A DNA stretch of 64,000 bases from Hydractinia symbiolongicarpus (taxonomy: Eukaryota; Cnidaria; Hydrozoa; Anthoathecata; Hydractiniidae), in contig NC_079888.1 in assembly GCF_029227915.1 (NCBI RefSeq), forward strand, positions 13,747,001 to 13,811,000, written 5' to 3'. Numbering within the stretch: the first letter of the stretch is position 1; each line of letters begins with the position of its first letter. A program made the translations under genes and the position numbers. This document shows positions 46,879-59,813 of the stretch, one piece after another. Below the pieces are notes generated by a model, which worked only from the letters and a program-made list of their open reading frames with translations, was not told where the DNA came from and searched no databases.

Positions 46879-49734
46879 TCAATACCACTGCCAACGCGCA
46901 CCATATTTCCAATAGAACGCTGCTAAATGTGTTTGTTGGCGTTTACTTTTAAAAGGGTCAGCTGACGAAAAACCAGTAAGACGATTGTTGATACATGCTT
47001 GAAAGAGTCTTCTGCGATACTGGGAAACCTTCACCCGATGGTCAAATCCTTGCTTCCCGTTATTACACTCACCGATATCTGAACCTATAATACATAAAGC
47101 ATTAGGACATATTGACACTGAAAATGCAATAGTTTTTTGGTGAAATTAATTAGGATGAAAAAATGAGAATATTCGCATTAGGAATAGTATCAGAATATCT
47201 ACCAATAAATATAAAGCTACCATTTTTTGTAAATATTTTAAAAATAAAATGAGAGAAAATGACGAAATTGGTTTGTACAGGCATCACCAAAGTTTTATCT
47301 CCCAAAAATATCTGGTGCGGATAAGCATTTTCTAAGCAAGATTGTCTCTAAGATTGAATTAGTTTTTAGATTAAGTGATGTCAAAACATGTCATAATGTG
47401 TCACGATGACACGATAAGTCCCTATGTGCATATCTTATGTTTGCTTTACTATTTGCCCGCTTTAGAAATTCTGAAGATGTTTACTATGTTTCTGTATTAA
47501 AATTTAATAGTAATTGCGCACTCGTGCGTTCTTAGTGTGCTTACCTCGTTCAAAATCATCTACACATCTATATTGGCAAAAATGAATAGTAATATTTAGT
47601 AACACCTGGTTTCAATCGTTTACTTTAAGGGGACAAACCTTTTGCGAGAGAAACTTTTTCTTTTGCAGGCAAGCTGAATCGCACAAGTCTCTTCGTTCGT
47701 TCAAATGATAAATTTTATCGCAACTTGTACTATATTTTTCTTTGTAGATCTGAACCGTGATGGTTTTGATAGCTATGTACCTTATCATCATTTCGATATT
47801 CCGTTGGAATCACAAAATTTACTGATTTATAGAGACGATTTGCGAAATTCAGCGAAATATACCGTAGTCAGGTCTTCTGGAAAATTAATTCTCACAAAAA
47901 AAATAATGTGATGTGATTTGTGAAAATTTCTGGAATGAAGAAAAAAATCTGGATAATAATTCACCAATTTCTTTTATTTGGCCTTTAAAAAATTCAAACA
48001 GAATGTGAAAACATGCATTCTTGTTAAATTTTTATAATGTTAATTTACGCGATGAAAAAACACATTTTAATTAAAGGTCGGTTTCCTTTAACATAAAAAT
48101 TGTTGAGCAACGTTTGCACAACAGTCGACGTTAGCACCTCAATGAAAACACATGTTGTAAAACACAGTCACAAGAAATGTTGCACAACAAAATGTTGAAG
48201 AGATAAAAATTGTCTGCAACACAACGTGTCTACAGCACTTGACTTTAATGGAAACCAACATATGCTGTCAATCAGCTGTGAGTCAAAATGAAAGAGAAGT
48301 TGGTTGATCTGCAAAGGATATTTAAAAAAAACGTTTGACCATCCCTTTTTTTTCTTTTTTCACAGTTATGATAGATCGCATGTTGAAGAGAGCAGCTTTT
48401 TTATGAAGCAAAAAATTTCGATTTGCCCCAGTCTTAAAAAATTTAATCTCTGTGTCAAATACATTTAATTTAAGAGACATTGCATTGTTTGTCTAGAGGG
48501 TTGAATTCTAATCGGCTCTAGAGTTTTTCTTACATATTACTTACTCACGCGATGCTAATACATTATTACTACCTTTTTATTTTCAACTTCACAATTTTTT
48601 AAAACTTCTGTTATACATGTTTTTCTTTTATAAGAATATGTTTTATAGAAATATCAAACTGGGATTTCACGGTTAAAAACAATAGGTCGGTTTTTTGGAA
48701 CAATAGAGAAATAAATATAATGACCAGCCTGGATAGAAATTTCGATATGCAAAGAGCGTGTAATCGTTCTTTTAAACTGTCCGAATGGTTTTTAAATTCA
48801 GTGATCAAATTTTGTTTGGCTTAGAATCTAATTTTAACTTTTATTTTCTAATTTGCTTCGCTCAACCGAAAATAACCTTACTTATTTGCTAAACTCCATG
48901 CGGGACAAGAATAACGCGGTATTAGTAGTGTAGTAGATGGTGTAGTCGTCTTAGTTATCAGAGTTGTACAAGTTCGTAAATAAAGTGTAAAAATACAACT
49001 GTAAAGCTTATCTGGCCTAATTGTCGTTAGCAATATGCCCATTGGCTTCTCTACTAAGGTCAGTGTTAACGATATTGAATTTTTAACTCATCCTCCTGCT
49101 TAGCAATATGCCTCCGTGGCTTTTCTACTAAGCTACAACTTTGACTTAGCTAACAGTCAGCATTATTTTTATCGTAATATCACATCTTTATTACACTTTT
49201 TCAAAACAACAACAAGCAATCAGAAGGTATTCGCCTTTTTTCAATTTTACGTAAAGATTTGCCCTTTCCAGGAAAAAACTCTTCGCTACCTTGTAGCCAA
49301 TTGAGGCCAGTTTCATTTACCTCTTTTCCGAAAAGAAACCATATAAAATGGCATATTTCTAAGCTTGGCGTAGGCAGTATTATTTTTAGAAAATGTTTAT
49401 TGGGTGGGTGTGCGGTCTTTCTCTTTAACTTGCTACAGCTCTTATGGTTAATCGACTTGTTAGAAGGGGTGGGTGGAATATTACGTAACAAAAATAAAAC
49501 TTACTGTTCTGTATAATGTAAAAGAACTTAATATACTATATAATATTAAAACAAATTGTATAATTTAACAAGAGACTTACGTATTTTGAATAGAGTTTGA
49601 GGTTTTCCCTTATGACAAATTTTTACTTGCGTCTGAATGATCCTCCCTTCATTTTCAGCATTACACAGATTATGTGTGTCACAAACTGCTAGAATGGTAC
49701 ATAGACTCAATAGAACTGTCACTTGTGTCTTCAT
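46879..49734 (-). CDS. secreted four-cysteine protein, family member A
   Basis: Exon 1 is 49734..49581 (donor ATAC|GTAAGT, phase 1), intron about 2.5 kb, exon 2 is 47084..46879 (acceptor GTATTATAG). Product 119 aa. A signal peptide covers about residues 1-21. Exon 1 carries one cysteine pair (LCNAE ... KICHK) and exon 2 another (GECNNG ... QACIN), then the family C-terminal block QTHLAAFYWKYGARWQWY. It is the most diverged of the four: exon 1 lacks the K-L-R-L-G stretch, and its R-L-T-G-F replaces R-I-G-Y. It lies furthest downstream in the array. Function unknown; the two cysteine pairs suggest an extracellular disulphide-bonded protein. The long intron contains an open frame at 47705-47911 on the other strand. 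Confidence 0.72.
47705..47911 (+). CDS. hypothetical 68-aa frame inside intron 1 of member A
   Basis: ATG-started frame with a hydrophobic N-terminus and a D-L-N-R-D-G motif. An acceptor-like TTTTTCTTTGTAG lies just before the DLNRDG codons, so it could instead be a last exon. No other support; could be chance. Confidence 0.15.
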   Translation: MINFIATCTIFFFVDLNRDGFDSYVPYHHFDIPLESQNLLIYRDDLRNSAKYTVVRSSGKLILTKKIM

Positions 49735-51651
49735 TTTGAAATTTTAAAATGTGGTATGAACATATGCATCAAGGGTAAAACTAGTTCATGGGTAAATGTG
49801 AAACATAAGTTTAAATGTTGTCAAAAAATGTGAAACAATAGATTTAGCAATGCCGAATTCAGACGGGGGTTAAAGTCACCTTTTTAGGCTAAATGTTGTA
49901 ATTTCATATCATGCTTTAAACAACTCAATTGAGAAATACGTAATCACATCCAAAAGTTACATGTTCCACATGACACGTAGGTTAGTATCAATAATAATTT
50001 CGATTATGCCATCTCACAGCATTTTGAAAATTTAAAAAACTCTTAAATCAAGCCAGAGAGGATGACAAAATTGTGGACTTTAGATCAAGTTGTCAGGGAA
50101 CATTTTAACCATTTTTTGAAATATTTGCACCATAAATGCATATCTGCAAAATCTGTTTTTATTAATGTGTCTGAAGTTATGTGCTTTTTGAGTGTTTAAA
50201 GCAACAGGAATGTACGTGCACCTATGCTTCAGCCTAAGTGGTAATCCAAAATGTTTAAGAATTGACAATCGAAATAGTCAAGATATACTACGCTATTATA
50301 ATACTTACAAGACGATAGCTTATTAGGGACGACAAAATGATGATAAACTTAAAAGAAGGACGTGTACATAATGATGAACTTAGGAGAAGGGCGCTTAAAT
50401 GATGATGAGCTTAGAAGAAGGGCGTTTAAATGATGATGAACTTAGAAAAAGGGCGTTAAAATGATGATAAACTTAGATGAAGGGCGTTTAAAAGATGACG
50501 AACGTAGAAGAAGGGCGTTAAAACGAAAACATGTACAAAATAAATGCTTTACTTTTAATTATTAAATACATGTTAAATACTTTTAAATTTAAACTTCTTT
50601 ACCCCCCCGATTTTTCTTGATCTAATCTCTTTATTGCATCATATCAGCGCATTTCGGTGAAATGTAAATATCTTTCAAACACTCAGGTGTTAGAACATTG
50701 CTTATATCTTCTTTGCTATCGTTGTGGTGATTAAAATTAGCCAGCTATATGCTAAAAGTTTTTAAAAATGTGTTTATGTGAACGCTCCTATTAGAATCTG
50801 ATTTTAATAGCTTTCTATAACCAGATTGCCATTCTCCTGTTCTTTCCTTTGTTAACAAGAAGTATCAAAGGCGTGGCCTCTCAATGCAGTACACGTGAAA
50901 GAGGCAAAGTTCAGTTGTTACCTATGCAATGCATTGACATTCAACAACAAAATTTCTGACACAAAATCTACAAATAATTGTTATTGTATATTATTAAAAA
51001 AAATATTATTTTGTTGCTTTAAGCATTTTAGCATTATTTTGTAGTCTTTGAGCAGAAACTTGTTCACGCTTTATTCAAAAAAATCTTTACAAACTCAGAG
51101 ACTCTTCCAAAAACACACTTCTTTTCACCGCAAAATGGCCATTATTCGTATTTCTTTACTGTTTTGAAAATAGACCTTTTGTTTTTAACCTGAAATCTCA
51201 GTCTGATATATTTATAAAGGAAAAAGCGTGTATAGATTAAAGAAGTGAAATTTACCTAACAACATCAATTATTCTGTTTGGTGAAAGAAAGTTGAAAATT
51301 TGGGAAGTTGTCAGTTAAAGATTTTAATCTTTATTGCAAGGAACTGTTAATCGAAGTTATCTCCAAAAACAAATTTGTAATTAAAAACGAAATAAGAATA
51401 CGTCATTTATGCATTAGTGATTCTTGCAAAAAAGAGTCTGAGATAAAGATTTCAGTGCTTAAAACAACGATTTGTATATCTAAAACGTAATCTAAACGTA
51501 TTTTTTGCCAACGTTGTTAAATTGTGGAAATGTTTTTTTTTCTCAAGGCTTAGGATAGCGGGAAAGTGAAACAAAAAATACTCAACTTTGTCGTACATTT
51601 AAAAATTGGTAACACAATTTAAAGCATATAAATATATCGCTTCGCTTTCTT
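49735..51651. other. intergenic between family members A and B
   Basis: Contains the 31-bp minisatellite. No further copy of either family exon was found by reading for the cysteine blocks or the HLAAF end. Confidence 0.45.
50334..50525. repeat. 31-bp minisatellite, six copies
   Basis: The motif CTTAGAAGAAGGGCG recurs near 50348, 50379, 50410, 50441, 50472 and 50503, exactly 31 bp apart. Since 31 is not a multiple of three, it is unlikely to code. It lies between family members B and A. Confidence 0.9.
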
Positions 51652-53164
51652 TTACCAGTCCCATTTAAGATCGTATTTTTCATGAAAAGCTGCCAAGTGT
51701 GTGAACGACTTGTCTGAGCTTGAAGATGGTTTCTTTAAGGTATAACCGATTCTTGTTCCATCTTCTTTGCACAGCAAAAACAACTTCGAATCATCTTGTC
51801 GTGTGAACAAACCGTTCTTTCTACAAGGCTTGTCTTTCAGGTAGGCTAAAGTAAAAAAAAACAAAAAAAGTCAGATTGGTATGTATTATTGTATTTTATT
51901 GAGAAAAAGTCATAAAGATGTCATAAACCAACTTTTCAGAACTTTTTACTGGATATGTTTTGCCGCAATAAAGTAAACAGTGAGCATAATTGTTTAACAA
52001 TGTCTGCGCATATAAATATTTTTCTTCAGTTTGTTATTTGCTTTGCTACATGGGATCCAAAGTTCAACTCACTGTACTTGTACAAAAGTTCATAATGGTT
52101 ACTGTCATTGGTGAATGGGCTTGTGATGTTGGCTATATTAGTCAGTGAAACCTCCCTATAGCAGACATGCTCCAGAGCAGATAGGATGACGGTCAAACAT
52201 GTATGTAAAGAGCACTTTATAGTTAACGTGTCCTCAAAACTGAACTTTCCAAATTGGACATGCCCGACAGTGGGTCATATACGACAATATTTTACGTTTT
52301 TACTGATGAACCTTCAATTTTTGTCGCTTTATTTTCAGTTAGCTTAATTTTCAGAATGAAAGATATAACAATATATTGTCTTCAACAAGGCTCTTGATAC
52401 GCCTTGCGGTAGATTTTATTAGCTATGCACTGTACTACCAGAGATACAATGTAAAGAACTTGTGACATTGATGTATTTTGTATCGTTTACAAAGTAAAAT
52501 ACTACTCGAAACTCCAAGCAAAAAGTAATGTCTGAGTATTAAACACTTCAATATTATTCTGGTTTCCTCTTTCCATTTAAGTTGGGCCATGTTGACAGTG
52601 ACACTATGGATGAAATATGTGGTTCTTACCAGAAAGATGAGTTGAAATCTTTAACAGACAACAGACAACAGTCAAAACACTGCAATATTATGCACGCTTG
52701 ACTTCACAAAATTGGATGAAATAAAAACCATGAAAAGTATTAAAGAATTTAAGGTAACGTAAAGACTAAAATAAAAACCAGGCTCCAGATATTACCCAAT
52801 ACTATATACTGTCGTGCCATTTTTTCCATCTTTTCAAAATTCGTCACTTTTGTTCCGTTCCGATGTTCTTTTTAAGAAGAAGCAGAAGTTTGTCCAAGCG
52901 CCGTCACAAAGTATCATGTTTCACTGACTGTCATCTAGACATTTCATCAATCATCACACAACTATAAACTTCTAATAATTTCTTACCTATTTGGTATATG
53001 TACTTTCTCCTATACTGATGACATATTAATAATTTGTCCTCGTATTGACGTAAGATACTTCTCCCGTTTTTACTGTTACAACGGCTGCCGACTTTAAATC
53101 CATTGCTCCACTGAAATCCAACGCAAAAAAGACAGAGGAACAGCAAAAAACTTGCAGGATACAT
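51652..53164 (-). CDS. secreted four-cysteine protein, family member B
   Basis: Exon 1 is 53164..52987 (donor ATAG|GTAAGA, phase 1), exon 2 is 51845..51652 (acceptor TTTACTTTAG). Product 123 aa. The start at 53164 is the first ATG of the frame. Residues 1-22 are a clear signal peptide. The exon 1 module reads SRCNSKNG ... KLLICHQYRRKYIYQIG and the exon 2 module KPCRKNG ... KLFLLCKEDGTRIGYT, so the two halves look alike (C, then about 16-18 residues, then hydrophobic-hydrophobic-C). It ends THLAAFHEKYDLKWDW. Same orientation, phase and layout as A, C and D. Confidence 0.78.
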
Positions 53165-55178
53165 GTTATGCAAGTCCAGATGAAATATAGTTTGAATTGT
53201 TTATTTCATACATGAAGTAATATAAAATAAAATACTATGTATATATGCATATACTTTAATTAAAACTTAGGAGATCAGGGGGTAATGTTAAGAAATTATT
53301 TAGGTTTTAAATAGACGAATCTAAAGAAAAATGTCTATCTACTTAGTGTACGCATGCGTAAAACTGATGTATGCAGATACGTATAATTGAAACGTTAATA
53401 TGAATCCGTACTATTATTTCACCGAAAAAGAAGTTAATAAACTTTTTAATAGCAAAATTGATTGTCTACCCACTCATTACACTAATCGAGCAAAACTATT
53501 TCTTAGCGTTGCAAGCTTATATTGCGGGTTCAGTTATCAGTATCGTCTATATTGGCCATCACTTTTGGTTATGTCTCATTAGCCAAATATACAGTAGCTA
53601 TAAAAAAACTGCTTTGTCAAAACCACTTTGCCAGACACGTGTTGAAGATAACTAACCTTCCATCATTTTAAACAGACTTTAGCGCAGAGTTTAGAGATGT
53701 TCTTTCTTATAGAAAATCCATCTATTTTTTCTTATCAAAACCACACAGCATCTTTACAGAACAATAACATGTCTTTTAACGCTCTTGATATAACGAATCT
53801 GAGAGGGAGATTAAACCCAACATCAGTTCACTTTAAACCTTTAATCTCAGAATTCGCAGCTAAAATGTTTTCACCTGAACTATAACTTTTGGAAGATACT
53901 CACATATTAACAATTTCGTGTGGCATAAGATGATATTTTATTCCATATGTTAACACGAGTACCTCTTCTTAGCCGGATTTTTCATCGAAGTTATAAGAAA
54001 TCGAATCGAATCGAAGGAGTTATCTTAAATCAATCGGTTATGAAATTTTGGCTCGGAAAAAAAATTGTTCTCCGCGTCAAGCCAGGAAGAAAATTTAAAT
54101 TCAATTTAAATTCAAGAAAGAATTAATTTTATAAACTGATCAACAGCTTTAAAACAAGATTCTACGAAAACTACAAATTTAAAGACTTTTTTGGACTTTT
54201 TTAGAAGTGTGATGATGTTTTGTTTAAAGAACTTATTGTTTTGAGAGTTTTTTTACCTAACATGGTAGCTATGTCTTCTCAAGGTCAGTTACATCTCAGC
54301 TACCTGGGTCGGTAGACGTCTATAACGCAACATCAATAGTCTGAAGTCTGAATTTTTTAACAGAACACGTTACGTGTGTTACGTGTCAAGCAAAAAAATT
54401 CGGAGAAATATATTGCTAGAAACAAAACGAAAGAAAACACTCACGTCAAAAAAGATAGGAAAAATATTTACTTGCCAAGATAATTCTTCTTTTTTATGTA
54501 AACACTTTCTCTAGTTTGGTTTTAACAAACTTGAAGGGGAAATTTTCAAAAAAGACACCCACCAGAAAATACACCAGCTGAAAAACATATTTCTATTGCT
54601 TAACTTCCTCACTTATCTCATTCGCTTTTAAGTTACCATTTATTTTTGAAATGGCGTTGCAGTACACAGAAAATGAACAAAAATGAAGATGATTGTAGCA
54701 TCAACCAGTTAGCAGCGAGGTGCTGACAATAACAAAATACATTTAAACCTGAACCTGCATTTTTTTCATTTAACTAAAGCAAAATTACATTTGTCAAGAT
54801 GAATTTAAATTTAAGGATAAAATACTATTCATAAGGTCAGAATTTCAGTATGAAATACAAGTAACGTGTTATTTTAGTTATTCAGTTGTCTAAATACTTT
54901 TTGATACGCGTACCACTAATTCAATCCTAATTTTTCACATATCAACCAAAAGATAAAAATCGTCCAATCAGATAAAGTAACTTGGTATGATACTTGTGGC
55001 AATATTTTCATTGTGAGTCCGCCCTTAACACTCGTAAGAATTTCTGCTTCTCATTTATGGTTACTTTTATGACGTTTTCTAAATTACAAATTATAAACGA
55101 AGAATAAAGAAGCTAGTTCTATCGTGGGTTAAAATATATCATAGTAAATTTATAATAAAATAATAACCATAAAAAAAT
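53165..55178. other. intergenic between family members B and C
   Basis: No further family exon and no other gene seen. Short + strand frames near 53400-53885 have no splice or composition support. Confidence 0.45.
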
Positions 55179-55890
55179 TTAGTCCAAATCCCAATTCCAA
55201 TTATATTCATAGAGCCAGTATTGTCGTCCCAGGCTTATTCTTCCAAGTATTCGTCTTTTTGAGTAGCCAATTCGAACTCCATTCTTTTCACAATATAAAA
55301 ACAAGCCAACCTTATTGACAGCAGGGAAAATTCCAAATTTCTTGCAGGTACTGTTATCTTGATATTGCACTAAAAAGTCAAACACAAAGAAAAAAATAAT
55401 CGAATGCAGAAAAAAAGTTGTAATAAATATGTAAAAGTAAAAAGAACCAAGGATTTAAAAATAAAAATAACAAAAACCGGGATAAATAATAACAGTAACA
55501 ATAACAATAACAATAACAATAACAATAACAATAAAAATAACAATAACAATAACAATAACAATAACAATAACAATAATAATAACAATAATAATAACAATAA
55601 CAATAACAATAACAATAACAATAACAAAAATAATAATATAAAATATGAAAGATTAACTGAAAATTTATTTATCTGCGCACACATTGACGTAAAAGATTTC
55701 CACACTTACCAACTTCGTAAACAAGGGTCGTTTTGCTTTGGCTACATATCACCAATTTTTTTGTCAACCTGCGCATCACACGAGGACCTTTTCTGCTGTT
55801 ACAACGCTTTCCCAGCCTTAAATTTAAACTGGCTGCAGATGAAATGCAAATAAAAACAACCAACAGGACGATGCATGTCTTGGATACCAT
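55179..55890 (-). CDS. secreted four-cysteine protein, family member C
   Basis: Exon 1 is 55890..55710 (donor GTTG|GTAAGT, phase 1), the intron is 340 bp, exon 2 is 55369..55179 (acceptor CTTTTTAG). Product 123 aa. A signal peptide covers residues 1-20 or so; then LNLRLGKRCNSRKG ... KLVICSQ in exon 1 and STCKKFGIF ... LFLYCEKNGVRIGYS in exon 2. The C-terminus, YWLYEYNWNWDLD, keeps the aromatic/acidic character but has lost the THLAAF block seen in A, B and D. The intron carries an (AATAAC)n array that gives false Asn- or Leu-rich frames. Confidence 0.8.
55485..55635. repeat. (AATAAC)n microsatellite in the intron of member C
   Basis: About 23 hexamers with a few AATAAT and AAAAAT variants, filling nearly half of the 340-bp intron. 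Confidence 0.92.
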
Positions 55891-58067
55891 GTTGAATTAG
55901 ATATAGCGAAAGTATTACTTTCACCACTGCCACGTAATCACAATGATAAAAAAATTCACATAGACGAATTTATTATTAAGAAATATATTAATCAAGACAA
56001 AATAAGTTATAAAAACAAGTGAGGCAAAATAGCACAAAAATGCTTCGATGTAATTAATTACTGGCAACGTTTTTCTGAATTTCATAATATGTATAGTACC
56101 ACTTTGATTTCTCTGATGTATCGCATGCTAAAAAGATTAAGTGTTTTTTTAAGAAAAAAAGCATGCTAAGTTGTTGTTGTGGTAGTTGTTATTACCGTCG
56201 TTTTTATTACCGTCATCGTCATTGTCATTATAATCGCCGTCCCCCTCGTGGTTTTCCAAAAAACGTTTTTTAACCTCCCTTGTATTACATGCTAGAAGTA
56301 GTACAGCAGTGTTTGGATTCCAATTAAATTCTTATTTGGTTTTATATTTCATCCTGTTTTTAGATTTTAGCATTTGCACGTTTATGTGTTAAGTATTAAA
56401 ATTTATGTTAAATTATCGAGCAAATTGTAAATGAGTGTGACGAAATAACAATGTCGGTGCAAAAATGTTGCATCACAAAACTTGAAACCTTTCTGTAACA
56501 ACAAAATCTGTGGAGGAACATTGAGTAGAATAAACAACAAGTTTAGCGACACGTATATCATTATTATCCACATAATTTTCTTGTTAAAAATTTCCAAATG
56601 AAACCTTTTTATTCCTGTGCGGTATTTCGACATTTACGGTAATTTGCGATAGTTTAAAAAGCCAAAAAAATGAGCATTTACGTATTTCACGGAAATGAAA
56701 AATTCTTTTTTTTTATTCTCTTTTTTTAATTCTATTCATCCTAGAAAAAATCCCCAGTGTCGTAAAAAAAATATGAAAATTTCTATTTTATTGATAAATT
56801 TTTAATTAGTTTCGAAGAACAAGCACCATTTATTATCTGTTTCTTTCTTTAGTTTTGAGTATTTATTTCCACAAAACCATTCTTTTTTCAACCAAAAAAT
56901 GTTATGTCAGTGACAGCATGAGAAAATATTATGTGTTATATTAGCAATCATGCCAAATTAAAATTATTTGCTGCGTAAGCGTGTTTTTTTTTTATACATT
57001 TTTTATATATACTGTTTTTACATATACTTTTTTTTAAATACCTTTTTATATACTTTTTCAAAGCAATTTTTTCTTCTATGGCGGTAACATATGTATTATG
57101 TGGAAAAAATGACTTTACTTAAAAAAGTGATTTTTCGTAAACACCTGCCTCGCACAGAGCAATTGAACTAATGCACCGATAAGTTAGAAACATAACTAAA
57201 TGAAAAAATAGATACCGTCGTATAAGTAATTAGAGATGAACAATTATGAGTCGCTGAGTGTACAAACCCGTGTTTATGGCTATTTGTACATTTCGACAAA
57301 ATGATTGTCCACAACTTTATAACTACTACAGCTTTGAACATAATATTTATGGTAATGAACCTTTTTAGCTATCTTCCAAAATGGTTAAAATATCATCATA
57401 TGACGACCAATACTCTGCGGCCGGCAGTCTACTTTGACATATATGTAGATCAGAACGGCAACATGTGCTAGTGGCAGTTTTTTAAAATCTCAATTTGATG
57501 GCACAAATGCGGGAAACAATAACAAATGATGTTTAAGATTTAAATACGCCTTAATAGTATCTTGTGAAAACAGTTAACACTTTGATCCTCTTTTTTAATA
57601 CGTTATTTGCGAATCTGCAACAACCAAGTTTTGAAATAAACCATCTGTTTTTAGTTAGTATTAGCTTACAAACTAAGTTAGATTATCTTATTTCTAAACA
57701 TAAAGGTGAATGACGGAAATCGAACGTATTCGTTTTTTCAACTGTACAGTGAAATCCTTCTAAAGTGAACACCATCAGTGCAAAAAAAAAAAAAAAAAAA
57801 AATCTGTAGACTTCATAGAGATTTCTAACTACGTACACTGAGACACGAATGTCATTCTGCGGTAGAGAATTCTACACGACTGTATACTTTTAACTCTTTT
57901 GGGAGCAGTAATAGCAATTTAGGCTATTTATTATTTAAGATGAGATATTGAGAATCAAGTATAATAATATCTTCTTTGTTTTTATTCCTTGTACGTGTTT
58001 AATATTTTACAAAACAAGTATACAAATCATATAAAACAAGAACTAACATTATGTTGTTTTGAGTAAC
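55891..58067. other. intergenic between family members C and D
   Basis: No gene seen. T-rich tracts (56700-57060) and a poly(A) run at 57781-57801. The AATAAA at 57981-57986 (- strand) is listed with member D. Confidence 0.45.
57981..57986 (-). terminator. poly(A) signal AATAAA of family member D
   Basis: AATAAA on the - strand, about 80 nt after the stop of member D. Confidence 0.45.
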
Positions 58068-58533
58068 TTAGTACCACTCCCAATCGTAATCGTAAATCCA
58101 GTGAAACGCTGCAAGATGAGTGCGCGTGTGCGTGAGTGGTGGTGCATTTGTTGAGTATCCAATTCTGTTTCCATTTCTCGTGCAGTACAAAAACTCCGTC
58201 GACGATTCTTTACTTGGGAATATTCCAGTTTTCGGGCACGGCTTGTTGCGGATTAATGCTGTAAAATAAAAAATTTTGTTAGATACTCTACTATTTATTT
58301 TATTATTCTAAAGGTTCCCTTTTTACCTTACCTCTTCTATAAAATCGTTTCACGACATTTTGATGACAAACCACTAAATTTCCGTACCGTCCACGCAAAA
58401 TCACTACTTTTTTACTTTTACATGTCGATCCCAATCTCAGTTTTGAACAAGATGTTTGCCAAACGCTAACAATGAGAAAAACAAACACGATGAATTTTAC
58501 AGCTGACATCATGAACGTGTGTTGTAGACGCAT
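58068..58533 (-). CDS. secreted four-cysteine protein, family member D
   Basis: Exon 1 is 58533..58332 (donor AGAG|GTAAGG, phase 1), intron 73 bp, exon 2 is 58258..58068 (acceptor ATTTTACAG). Product 130 aa from the first ATG; the in-frame ATGs at 58512 and 58509 would give a more usual signal peptide. Exon 1 module: SKLRLGSTCKSKK ... NLVVCHQN; exon 2 module: KPCPKTGIF ... EFLYCTRNGNRIGYS, then THLAAFHWIYDYDWEWY. A TATAAAA match at 58557-58563 lies so close to the first ATG that transcription may start near it, favouring the internal ATGs. It is the most upstream and most compact of the four genes. Confidence 0.8.
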
Positions 58534-58556
58534 AATTTTAAAACCATACCGTCAGA

Positions 58557-58563
58557 TTTTATA
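58557..58563 (-). promoter_or_regulatory. TATA-like box upstream of family member D
   Basis: TATAAAA on the - strand, about 25 nt upstream of the first ATG. Confidence 0.35.
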
Positions 58564-59813
58564 ACTTTATGTGACAGGGGGTTTACAAACAGCTAATTTG
58601 GCAAAAGGGACGGAGGGGCAAGATTTTCTCAATAAAAATTCAATCAAAGATTCTTGATTGGAACACCCTATATGATAAATCTAAAAGAAAAAAATATACC
58701 TCCCTAAAAAACCGTTGTTATTAAGTTATCAACCATATGCCTATTGACTTAAAGCTTGTTTGAGAGTACAGACAATATGTTAGTTTTGTTTTGACAAATT
58801 TTAAACTTCTTTCGGTTCTTCTTACATGTAGAATACAACCTTTGTAAAAAGTATTGTAAAGCAGGTTATTAAAAGCATTATAATCAGCTTATGTTTATTA
58901 GCGTATGTTTATAAAAAAGCGTAAGTTTTTTGACTAGTTTTAATGTTGTAAATCGTTGCCATGGTAATAAGGTATTATTTGCCTTTCAACTGTTCCGCGT
59001 TTTTGATTCATATAGATACTATTAAATAGTCTACGCTTCAATTTTTATTTTTTCTTAATAGCTGTGAAATCAACGGTTGTTTAGAATTTTAAAGACGTAA
59101 ACACAAACGGGCATACAACATTGTTCTTAATATCATCAAATGTGAACTTGTTTGTATTTCTTAAAACCTTTCCCAGAACTGATGTGGGAATGTATACTTA
59201 CATTAAAAAATTGTAAAAGCGATATTGTTGCAATCCCAAAAGTTTCAACACCAAATGCAAAATATAAATATAGTATTATGTCAGAGCTAAAGGTAACAAA
59301 AATCCCTCTAAAATAGTAGATCTTTAAAAACTATTTGACTGAAGTAACTTATGCTAAAACTGAGTTTTAAACAGGTTACAAAGAAAGCCCTAAAGGATTC
59401 CCCGTCATTGGCATTTCTCTTCATTCTCGGCCATTTCGGCCATCAGACAATTACAAATACTCCTGTTAAAACATTGTATTTTTTATTGTACGCTTTTAAG
59501 AATATATATACTTTCCTTTAAAATTGGGTCAGTTACAAAATTGAACAAAAAAGCTGGACGACTATGCAACGACTTTACTTTACTGGGGAATTCTTGCTGG
59601 AATGTTAATATGGCTTTGTTACCGCGTGACCAGCGGCTAGTTAGTTAAAAAAGAAATAATTCATCATCAAACGCGAGCCTTTTCATTGACTACTTTAAAA
59701 GAAGAAAGTTTCGCGAGTTATAGGCAAAATTTATTACCATGAAATATGCCGAGGTGGTTTGCAAACAGTTATTCCCGCGAAATATTGCGACGTTAATTCC
59801 CGGTCGAGTTGTA

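Noticed and set aside
55370-55853. Asn-rich (+) and Leu-rich (-) frames
   Set aside because: Translations of the (AATAAC)n array in the intron of family member C.
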